This document shows positions 1 to 6,234 of a stretch of DNA of 6,817 nucleotides, piece by piece. Position numbers and translations under genes: made by a program. The DNA is taken from the NCBI GenBank assembly GCA_002869465.1, contig PKSW01000389.1:1-6817 (forward strand). Direction: 5' to 3'. Within the stretch, counting starts at the first letter, position 1; the number at the start of each line of letters is the position of its first letter. The stretch is from Marinilabiliales bacterium. GTDB lineage: Bacteria; Bacteroidota; Bacteroidia; Bacteroidales; F082. The notes under the pieces are model-generated. The model did not search any database. It was not told the DNA's origin and saw only the letters and a list, made by a program, of their open reading frames with translations.

Positions 1-551
1 ACAGGATTTACATATGGTGAATTGATATTATCCAGCACGTTAAACAATATGGCAAATGATGCAAATGCCCTTCCCATACTTTGATAATATCCGCCGCCGA
101 GAAATAAACTATTGATCCATTCCCTGTCTTCTAATGTAATTATATATGACGGATTATCATAGCTTAGGGCTTCATATTCGACCTGTGCAAATAAACCTTT
201 AAAAATAATATATCGGCTAAAAGCTCCAATCCCAAAATGATGAAGATTCTCACGTTCATCATATGCTACTTCAAAACTATTCCAAATATAATTAAAACGT
301 GTCCCCACATGAAAAGCCGGAGTTATTTTATAGCCAACTAAAGGAGACACTTCTACATATGAACTATAAGATGAAAAACCCGCACCAAACATACCACCAA
401 CAAACCATTTGTCTCGTTTTTGTAGTGGTTGTTTCTTTTCCTGCTGCTTTGGATCTTTATTCCCACTGGTATTTTCATATTGTGCGAAAGAAGTTATAAC
501 ACTACCCATCAGGAATAGAGCCAAAATAAAATATTTGAAATAATTTCTCAT
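1..551 (-). CDS. Outer-membrane beta-barrel protein, 3' end cut by window edge
   Basis: Translating the minus strand from ATG at 549-551 gives 183 open codons that run off the left edge. Residues 1-23 form a signal peptide: basic MRNYFK, a hydrophobic core, then SFA|QYE as the likely cleavage site. Residues 26-48 are a Lys/Gln-rich periplasmic-type linker. From W49 the chain alternates aromatic/Gly and polar residues in short strands (WFVGGMFGAGF, SPLVGYKI, HVGTRFNYIW, HHFGIGAFSRYI, LFAQVEYEAL, SLFLGGGYYQ, FASFAILFNVL), the pattern of a small eight-strand-type outer-membrane barrel. The visible end, INSPYVNP, resembles the loop before the last strand in such proteins, so probably only a few residues are missing. 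No enzymatic motif is seen and the cargo or role is unknown. The gene is divergent from the lipoprotein gene at 648, with a -7-like element at 582-589. The barrel class is fairly sure; the exact family is not. Confidence 0.82.
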   Translation of the reverse strand, partial: MRNYFKYFILALFLMGSVITSFAQYENTSGNKDPKQQEKKQPLQKRDKWFVGGMFGAGFSSYSSYVEVSPLVGYKITPAFHVGTRFNYIWNSFEVAYDERENLHHFGIGAFSRYIIFKGLFAQVEYEALSYDNPSYIITLEDREWINSLFLGGGYYQSMGRAFASFAILFNVLDNINSPYVNP

Positions 552-581
552 AAATTTATAGCATTGATGCACTTAACCGGG

Positions 582-589
582 CAAAATTA
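582..589 (-). promoter_or_regulatory. Putative -7 promoter element for the barrel gene
   Basis: Read on the minus strand this is TAATTTTG, an exact match to the Bacteroidota -7 consensus TAnnTTTG. Transcription would begin roughly 575, leaving a leader of about 25 nt before the ATG at 551. No good TTTG -33 box is found 17-23 bp upstream, so the call rests on the octamer and its position alone. Confidence 0.4.
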
Positions 590-604
590 CAATAAAAACC
601 CATA

Positions 605-635
605 TTTAGCGTAATTGAATTGATTGCTATATTTG
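605..635 (+). promoter_or_regulatory. Putative Bacteroidota promoter (-33/-7) for the lipoprotein gene
   Basis: TTTA at 605-608 (3 of 4 to the TTTG -33 box) is followed after exactly 19 bp by TATATTTG at 628-635, a perfect TAnnTTTG. The expected start of transcription is near 639-643, only about 5-9 nt before ATG 648 and about 15 nt before ATG 657. The -7 box lies downstream of the upstream TTG at 624, which argues against that TTG as start codon. It is back-to-back with the minus-strand element at 582-589, so the two divergent genes share this 96-bp spacer. Confidence 0.55.
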
Positions 636-647
636 CCATCTCAAAAA

Positions 648-2132
648 ATGAACAGCATGCCTTCAAAACCTTCACCGTTAAAGTTCGCGATCATCAGCTT
701 GGTCTTTATGGTTGTCTTCAGTGCATGCAAAAAAACAGATTTTATTAATGATAATCCTGGCTTAAAACTTCAATTCTCCAATGACTCCGTTATTTTCGAT
801 ACCGTTTTTACTACCCTGGGGTCAACCACGCACCAATTAATGGTGTACAATACATCAGGCAGTCGGATCAGCATTTCAAGTATTAGAGTTGTTAATGGCG
901 AAAGTTCTCCTTACCGCATCAATGTTGACGGCGAATCGGGATACAACTTCAATAACATTGAAATTGAAGGCGGCGACAGCCTGTACATTTTTGTGAAAGT
1001 CACCATCGACCCCAATGATATGAACAATCCTTTTGTGGTGGAAGATGACATCCAGTTTTTTACAAATAGCAATGAGCAAAGTGTGAAACTCGTGTCGTGG
1101 GGACAAAATGCCAATTATATTGTTGCGGATACTTATGTAGCCGGATTTCCAAAATTTAAAATTGTAGCCGACAGTCTTGAGACGGTGCATTGGACCAATG
1201 AAAAGCCATACGTTGTGTATGGTTATGCTTTGATCAATTCATACGGCGAACTCATCATTGATGAAGGAGCTAAGGTATATTTCCATGAAAACTCAGGTTT
1301 ATGGGCTTATTCCGACGGATTGTTGAAAGTATACGGCACAATTGAAAACCCGGTGTATTTCCAGGGCGACAGATTAGAAGCTTTTTACAGTGATTTACCC
1401 GGTCAATGGGACCGCATCTGGTTGATGGAAGCACAACCCGGTCAGCATCATGAAATTCATAATGCCATTATTCAAAACGGATTTATTGGGCTGCAGGTGG
1501 AATCGTTTTTACGTCCGGCTGAAAATCTTGTAAAACTGCATAATGTTACTATTCAGAATATGCAGGGGATCGGGCTGTTTTCGCGGGTGTATAATATAGA
1601 GGGGACCAACACGGTAATAGCTAACTGTGGTGCCTATTGCCTGGCTGCTACCGGAGGTGGTTACTATAATTTTAAACAAGCTACCTTCGCTAATTACTGG
1701 TCATATTCCGTTAGAAATACCCCTGCAGTTTACCTGAATAATTATTTACTCGACACACTTGAACAACCGGTACCATTACCCATAAATTTCAGTATTGGAA
1801 ACAGTATTATATACGGTAATAATACCAATGAATTCCAAACGGAAATGGTGGCCGGGGCTGATTCAACTTACTATCTGAATTATGTGAACCTAAAAACAGA
1901 ACTGAATACGAACAATTCTGATAACTTCAACATGATTCAAAAAAATCAAGACCCACTGTTCTTCGATTATAAAATAAATGATTACAGACTGGATTCATTA
2001 TCACCAGCCCGAAAGATTGGGGATCTCCAAATAGCTTCGGAAGTACCATTTGATATTGTAGGAACGCAACGTGCCACCGATCCTGATCTGGGCGCTTATC
2101 AGTTCGTTCCGGGGCAAGGGAGAAGATGGTAA
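648..2132 (+). CDS. Lipoprotein with right-handed parallel beta-helix
   Basis: The product is 494 aa from ATG 648. The frame stays open upstream to a TTG at 624, but a promoter-like -7 box overlies that stretch; ATG 657 is a possible alternative. Residues 11-26 are hydrophobic and end in the lipobox FSAC, giving lipidated Cys27, so it is predicted to be an envelope lipoprotein. Cys27 is followed by KKTD, which is not a clear surface-export signal. Residues about 40-155 look like an Ig/ASH-like beta-sandwich (FDTVFTTLGS, then alternating strands). About 185-440 carry irregular beta-helix rungs, e.g. ELIIDEGAKVYF, LLKVYGTIENPVYF, EIHNAIIQNGFIGL and VKLHNVTIQNMQGIGLF. The end, with YRLDSLSPARKIGD and then PDLGAYQF, is typical of Bacteroidota beta-helix proteins. 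Many such folds are polysaccharide lyases or carbohydrate binders, but no catalytic set is recognised, so function is unknown. It is convergent with ddl, 24 bp away. Confidence 0.85.
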   Translation: MNSMPSKPSPLKFAIISLVFMVVFSACKKTDFINDNPGLKLQFSNDSVIFDTVFTTLGSTTHQLMVYNTSGSRISISSIRVVNGESSPYRINVDGESGYNFNNIEIEGGDSLYIFVKVTIDPNDMNNPFVVEDDIQFFTNSNEQSVKLVSWGQNANYIVADTYVAGFPKFKIVADSLETVHWTNEKPYVVYGYALINSYGELIIDEGAKVYFHENSGLWAYSDGLLKVYGTIENPVYFQGDRLEAFYSDLPGQWDRIWLMEAQPGQHHEIHNAIIQNGFIGLQVESFLRPAENLVKLHNVTIQNMQGIGLFSRVYNIEGTNTVIANCGAYCLAATGGGYYNFKQATFANYWSYSVRNTPAVYLNNYLLDTLEQPVPLPINFSIGNSIIYGNNTNEFQTEMVAGADSTYYLNYVNLKTELNTNNSDNFNMIQKNQDPLFFDYKINDYRLDSLSPARKIGDLQIASEVPFDIVGTQRATDPDLGAYQFVPGQGRRW

Positions 2133-2156
2133 AATACCTGACCCATTGATTGTAGA

Positions 2157-3131
2157 TTATTCAAATATATTGGCCAGTGCAATTCCGAATAATTCTGTCA
2201 AACTCATCCCGTAATCAGCAGCCATCTGTGGCAAAATGCTTTCTTCGGTCATTCCTGGGATGGTATTCACTTCAATAAAATACAATCCTGCTTCGCTTAA
2301 AATATAATCAAATCTGACAAAGCCTTTGCAACCCAGCTGTTTAAACAAAAAAGCCGAAATGGTTTTTATGTCCTGTTCTACATCATTGTCAATGTCGGCA
2401 GGTGTAATTTCATCTGCCAACGTTTTGGTATACTTGGCCTCATAATCGAAAAACTCCTTTTTACTGATGATCTCTGTAATGGGAAATACAATCAGTTCCT
2501 TCCCTCTATTGATCATTCCGCAGGTGAGCTCCCTTCCTTTAATAAATGACTCGATCAAAATCTGACTGTCTTCGGCAAACGCTTTTTGCACAGCAGTTTG
2601 CAACTCACTTTTGAGGCTTACTTTAGAAATGCCAACACTCGAACCGCTTCTTGCGGGCTTTACGAAAACGGGTAACCCCAATGTTTGAATCACCTCAGCT
2701 TCATTTATCTTATCGCCTTTGAAAAAAGTGATTGAATTGGCCACATGAATGCCATACGAACTGATAAATTTATTGCATAGATGTTTATTGAAAGTCAAAG
2801 CAGATGTATCCATTTGGCTTGATGTATAGGGAATCCCCATCATGTCCAGATAGGCCTGCATTTTTCCGTCTTCTCCGGGTGTTCCGTGGATGGCATTGAA
2901 CACAGCATCAAATTGTATGGATTCACTTCCCCGTTGCAAGCTGAAATGACGCTTATCCATCAAATGTTTATCGCCTCTTTCATCTTCATAGTACCAATCC
3001 GTTCCCCGGATAACTATCAGATATCCTTCATACTTAAGCCTGTCCAGGTGTTTTTTAACAACCCGGGCACTTTTTATGGAAATCTCATATTCACCGGAGT
3101 CTCCACCGCAAATAATGGCTATTTTTTTCAT
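2157..3131 (-). CDS. ddl: D-alanine--D-alanine ligase
   Basis: This 324-aa cytoplasmic ATP-grasp enzyme joins two D-alanines, using ATP, to make the D-Ala-D-Ala end of the peptidoglycan stem peptide. Family motifs appear in order: N-terminal GGDSGEYEIS (residues 9-18, E14 matching E. coli DdlB E15), HGTPGEDG (82-89), GIPYTSS (99-105), the ATP-binding VKPARSGSSVG (157-167, S164 matching DdlB S150), DYEAKY (229-234) and FIEVNTIPGMT (285-295). R273 matches the oxyanion Arg, and D275, E287 and N289 are the expected Mg ligands. K233-Y234 match DdlB K215-Y216; the Tyr is the usual sign of D-Ala-D-Ala rather than D-Ala-D-lactate specificity. Length is slightly above DdlB (306 aa) and nothing is broken. 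The start is the only ATG next to the motif-bearing N-terminus. It is divergent from the PASTA gene, with a promoter-like pair at 3195-3225. Confidence 0.97.
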   Translation of the reverse strand: MKKIAIICGGDSGEYEISIKSARVVKKHLDRLKYEGYLIVIRGTDWYYEDERGDKHLMDKRHFSLQRGSESIQFDAVFNAIHGTPGEDGKMQAYLDMMGIPYTSSQMDTSALTFNKHLCNKFISSYGIHVANSITFFKGDKINEAEVIQTLGLPVFVKPARSGSSVGISKVSLKSELQTAVQKAFAEDSQILIESFIKGRELTCGMINRGKELIVFPITEIISKKEFFDYEAKYTKTLADEITPADIDNDVEQDIKTISAFLFKQLGCKGFVRFDYILSEAGLYFIEVNTIPGMTEESILPQMAADYGMSLTELFGIALANIFE

Positions 3132-3155
3132 CTATTATAAATGCTTAATAATTTT

Positions 3156-3163
3156 TAACTTTG
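3156..3163 (+). promoter_or_regulatory. Putative -7 element for the PASTA operon
   Basis: TAACTTTG is an exact match to TAnnTTTG on the plus strand and would start transcription near 3170, giving a leader of about 80 nt before the PASTA ATG at 3252. The position 19 bp upstream holds TATT, a poor -33 box. The octamer is the exact inverted copy of the one at 3195-3202, so it could equally be half of an operator-like dyad. No other TAnnTTTG was found between here and 3252. Confidence 0.35.
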
Positions 3164-3194
3164 CCACTTAACAGGAACAATATATTCAATCAAA

Positions 3195-3225
3195 CAAAGT
3201 TATGTGAATAAGTCATCTGCACAAG
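3195..3225 (-). promoter_or_regulatory. Putative Bacteroidota promoter (-33/-7) for ddl
   Basis: On the minus strand CTTG (3225-3222, 3 of 4 to TTTG) is followed after exactly 19 bp by TAACTTTG (3202-3195), a perfect TAnnTTTG. Transcription would begin near 3188, with a leader of roughly 57 nt to the ddl ATG at 3131. This is the better of the two promoter candidates in the 120-bp spacer. It points towards the plus-strand candidate at 3156-3163, so the two transcripts would overlap at their 5' ends. Confidence 0.5.
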
Positions 3226-3251
3226 GCTTTAACACACTAAATTAACATTTA

Positions 3252-4112
3252 ATGGGCTTTTTTTATTTTCTTGGTCGGAAGAAATTTTACATACATCTGC
3301 TCATAGCTATTGTGTTGTCATTCGTTATACTTTGGCTGGTTCTTCTATCGCTCGATTTATTTACGAGACATGGAAAGGTATATGTGGTGCCGGACTTACA
3401 CGGGAAATCACTGGCATACCTCACTGAAAACAATTATGAAAATTTTTTTGATTTCCAGGTAATTGACTCTGTTTTTGATAAGACCATGGAAAAGGGAAGT
3501 ATCATTATTCAAAATCCACTTCCGGGTTCTAAAGTAAAAAAAGGACGGCATGTGTATCTGACCATTGTCGCAGAAATGCCCGAAAAAGTTGCCATGCCGA
3601 ATCTGAAAAACCTCTCGCTGCGACAGGCGCTTGTTACTTTAGAAGCGCAAGAACTTTTAGTGGGCAAGCTTGAATATGTGGAGTATTTTGCTCGCAATGC
3701 CGTTGTTGACCAGGTTGTAAACAATGAACCCATTGAACCAGGTACTGAGTTACGAAAAGGCACAACCATTGATTTGATTGTTGGAAAAGGCGACATGAAT
3801 GCAAGTGTCGCATTGCCGATGCTCATCGGAATGGAAAAAGAAGAAGCCATTAGGGAACTGCATTATGCATATCTCAACCTCGGCAACGAATATTATATTA
3901 ATGTGGATGACTCAACTCAAGCCAGGGTTTTTAATACCGATCCGCATCCATTAACAACTAACATGCTTTACCTGGGGCAGCAGGTTGATATTTGGTATCG
4001 TTCCGATTTGAATTTTGATTTTGAATCCTATATAAAAGAATTTATACCCGATACCATTGGGAATGACACATTACAGCTAAATACCAATTACGATTATAAT
4101 GAAGATTTTTAA
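3252..4112 (+). CDS. Membrane-anchored protein with three PASTA domains, no kinase
   Basis: The product is 286 aa. A short basic N-terminus (GRKKFY, residues 8-13) precedes one membrane segment at about 14-37, placing the rest in the periplasm. Three PASTA units follow: about 43-107 (VPDLHGKS, then QNPLPGSKVKKG), about 112-178 (MPNLKNLSLRQA, then EPIEPGTELRKG) and about 186-250 (LPMLIGMEKEEA, then a divergent DPHPLTTNMLYLGQ). The tail, about 251-286, is acidic and Asn-rich. In Firmicutes and Actinobacteria PASTA repeats sit on Ser/Thr kinases or penicillin-binding proteins and can bind muropeptides or beta-lactams; here neither a kinase nor a transpeptidase domain exists. A peptidoglycan-sensing or scaffolding role is inferred, supported by divergent ddl next door. 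ATG 3252 leaves an ideal N-in membrane anchor. The end overlaps the next gene by 14 bp, so this heads a three-gene operon. Confidence 0.92.
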   Translation: MGFFYFLGRKKFYIHLLIAIVLSFVILWLVLLSLDLFTRHGKVYVVPDLHGKSLAYLTENNYENFFDFQVIDSVFDKTMEKGSIIIQNPLPGSKVKKGRHVYLTIVAEMPEKVAMPNLKNLSLRQALVTLEAQELLVGKLEYVEYFARNAVVDQVVNNEPIEPGTELRKGTTIDLIVGKGDMNASVALPMLIGMEKEEAIRELHYAYLNLGNEYYINVDDSTQARVFNTDPHPLTTNMLYLGQQVDIWYRSDLNFDFESYIKEFIPDTIGNDTLQLNTNYDYNEDF

Positions 4113-6234
4113 ACAGTCTTTTACTATTATATGCATTCTAATAGCATTAACAGCACCTGCACAGGAAATCCTGACAGGCTTGCAGTATAATGAAGTTATC
4201 AAAAAAGAAGCTAGTACATCACCTGATAACCCGGAGAGAGACAGCAGGGAGAATATACTATTGCAATTGCCTTTTTTTGATGATTTTAAAAATATCAACA
4301 GGTATCCTGACCCTGCTCTCTGGAAAGATAAAAATGTATTTGTAAATAAAGATTTTCCCTATTTTGCACCCAACGTTGGCGCAGCAACTTTTGATGCGAT
4401 TGACAGCACTGGCGCCGTTTACGCAGATGCGCTCATCATTCCATTTGTTGCAGATTACTTAACCTCAAATACCATTCGGCTTGATTCTGTATTTGATCCC
4501 ATTACAAAAGCCTTAAGCCCCGCCGATTCTATTTATCTCAGCTTCTATTTCCAACCACAGGGGTATGGTGATGAGCCAGAACTGGGAGATTCTCTTCTAC
4601 TCGAGTTCTCATATTTAACTGGAGATACTATTTTCGCACATATCGACTCAGTTTTGATATCAGCCAATTTCTATCTTGAGAACGAACAAGATACAATTAA
4701 ACCATTTGACACTTTATATGCACCGCCAGGCTGTGATACAACCATCTACATTATCAACTTTCAAACCTTAACATGGGGTGATTGGTTGATGATGCCATGC
4801 GATTCTGTTTTTGTTCCTGAAGTAGGCTGGAAAACACAATGGAAATCAGAAGGGATGCGTCTTACAGAATTTGAGGAGTTGTATGGTGCGGATTGGGCTC
4901 AAATAATGATCCCTGTTAAAGACAGCATTTATTTCTATAAAGATTTTTCATTCCGGTTCAGAAATTATGCAAGTATTGCAAATGATATTATTCCATCATT
5001 CAGAAGCAACGTAGATCAATGGAATGTGGATTATGTTTACATGAACTATAACCGGACGATCGCAGATACAACTTATCGGGTTCTAACATTCTCGAACAGG
5101 GCACCTTCTTTTCTTAAAACCTACCAGGTGATGCCATATAGGCAATACCGGGCAGATGCGCCATTAAACACGATGCGGCCGGAACTGGAAATGTACATCA
5201 GTAACCTCGATAAGGTAGAGCGCAATACCAAATATAAATATACTGTTCAACAGGTCAACGGTAATTTCGGATACACATACAACGGTGGAAGCTGTAACCT
5301 GCCACCTTTTTATGAATTTGGCTTTCAAAACTGCAACACACCCTGTGGATCGGCTCATGCCTGTCCGCCGGTTTTATCAGCCTTTAATTTTGATTACAAC
5401 AGAGATACAACTTCATATATCATAAAACATTATATTAGTGATTCCTCTGAATCAAATATCATTGTCGATTCAGCTATTTACCAGCAGGGGTTCTATAATT
5501 ATTATGCTTACGACGATGGAACACCTGAGTTTGGATATGGACTGGAGCCCGCTGGAGCCCAATTGGCATACCAGTTTACATTGAGCATGCCCGATACCTT
5601 ATATGGTGTTCAAATGTATTTTAACCAAACACTGGATTTTTCTAACAACCAGTTTTTTAACATTAATATTTGGCAGGACAATAACGGAAAACCGGGCGAT
5701 ATCGTTGCACAAATTGAAAGTCAGCAGGCAATGTGGGAAAATGAATTGTACGAGTTTTACCCGTATATGCTGGATGAACCCATCATTTTATCAGGAACTT
5801 TTTATGTGGGATGGCAACAATTCGAAAGTAGCAATCTGAATATTGGATTTGATGCCAATAACGTCAATAATGACAAGATTTTCTATAAAATTGAGCAAAC
5901 CTGGTACAATAGTAATTTCGCGGGTTCACTTCTAATCCGCCCCATGTTTGGACCGAATATGGTCGTCGGAACTGATGATTTCACGATGCAGAAGAATGAT
6001 CGCATTGGAGTTTATCCGAATCCTGCCCGAACCTATTTTAAAATTGGTAATCATACAATCCGCTCCGATGAAAAGGCGCAACTTTCTATGTATAATATGT
6101 ATGGCAGTCTCGTAAAACAGCAAAAAGGTGTATCACAAAACATTGACATCAGCCACCTAACAACAGGAATGTATATTATCAAGATTACCAGTAAGGGAAA
6201 AGTCTTTAACGAAAAACTTCTTATAAGCCGATGA
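4099..6234 (+). CDS. T9SS-exported protein with C-terminal type A sorting domain
   Basis: The product is 711 aa. Residues 1-22 are a signal peptide (MKIFKQ, hydrophobic core, then PAQ|EIL). The last 75 or so residues are a type A sorting domain: GVYPNPARTYFKI at 637-649, a middle strand LSMYNMYGSLVKQ, then LTTGMYIIKI and the terminal KLLISR. It should cross the outer membrane by the type IX system, with the domain removed or anchored. The body has a jelly-roll-like region at about 58-320 (LPFFDDF, LWKDKNVFVN, WNVDYVYMN) and a second at about 468-620 (YYAYDDGTPEFGYG, then NINIWQDNNGKPGD). A Cys-rich loop holds C399, C412, C416 and C422. No catalytic motif is recognised; adhesion or binding is a guess. 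The start lies inside the PASTA gene (14-bp overlap, no Shine-Dalgarno, usual for this phylum) and the stop shares ATGA with the synthase, implying translational coupling. Confidence 0.92.
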   Translation: MKIFKQSFTIICILIALTAPAQEILTGLQYNEVIKKEASTSPDNPERDSRENILLQLPFFDDFKNINRYPDPALWKDKNVFVNKDFPYFAPNVGAATFDAIDSTGAVYADALIIPFVADYLTSNTIRLDSVFDPITKALSPADSIYLSFYFQPQGYGDEPELGDSLLLEFSYLTGDTIFAHIDSVLISANFYLENEQDTIKPFDTLYAPPGCDTTIYIINFQTLTWGDWLMMPCDSVFVPEVGWKTQWKSEGMRLTEFEELYGADWAQIMIPVKDSIYFYKDFSFRFRNYASIANDIIPSFRSNVDQWNVDYVYMNYNRTIADTTYRVLTFSNRAPSFLKTYQVMPYRQYRADAPLNTMRPELEMYISNLDKVERNTKYKYTVQQVNGNFGYTYNGGSCNLPPFYEFGFQNCNTPCGSAHACPPVLSAFNFDYNRDTTSYIIKHYISDSSESNIIVDSAIYQQGFYNYYAYDDGTPEFGYGLEPAGAQLAYQFTLSMPDTLYGVQMYFNQTLDFSNNQFFNINIWQDNNGKPGDIVAQIESQQAMWENELYEFYPYMLDEPIILSGTFYVGWQQFESSNLNIGFDANNVNNDKIFYKIEQTWYNSNFAGSLLIRPMFGPNMVVGTDDFTMQKNDRIGVYPNPARTYFKIGNHTIRSDEKAQLSMYNMYGSLVKQQKGVSQNIDISHLTTGMYIIKITSKGKVFNEKLLISR

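Noticed and set aside
299..499. 66-aa plus-strand open frame
   Set aside because: It lies fully antisense to the beta-barrel gene, whose signal peptide and strand pattern are coherent; the small frame has no recognisable motif.
624..647. TTG at 624 as start of the lipoprotein
   Set aside because: The -7 box TATATTTG at 628-635 overlies it, and ATG 648 gives a normal lipoprotein signal peptide.
876..1190. 104-aa and 67-aa minus-strand open frames inside the lipoprotein gene
   Set aside because: Both are shadows of a well-supported coding frame, with no domain or start context of their own.
2128..2138. GGTA-AAA-TACC hairpin as a terminator
   Set aside because: The stem has only 4 bp, overlaps the stop codon and has no T-run after it.
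2157..3131. Ddl as a D-Ala-D-lactate (vancomycin-resistance type) ligase
   Set aside because: The DYEAKY motif keeps Lys233-Tyr234 as in standard D-Ala-D-Ala ligases, and no van-type neighbours are present.
2886..3140. 84-aa plus-strand open frame antisense to ddl
   Set aside because: It is opposite conserved Ddl motifs, and its composition is explained by the reverse strand of that gene.
3509..3850. 113-aa minus-strand open frame inside the PASTA gene
   Set aside because: It is opposite two clear PASTA repeats; low-complexity Ser/Thr/Phe content is typical of an antisense shadow.
5541..5560. Direct repeat CTGGAGCCC twice
   Set aside because: It is a 9-bp chance repeat within coding sequence and does not continue as a tandem array.
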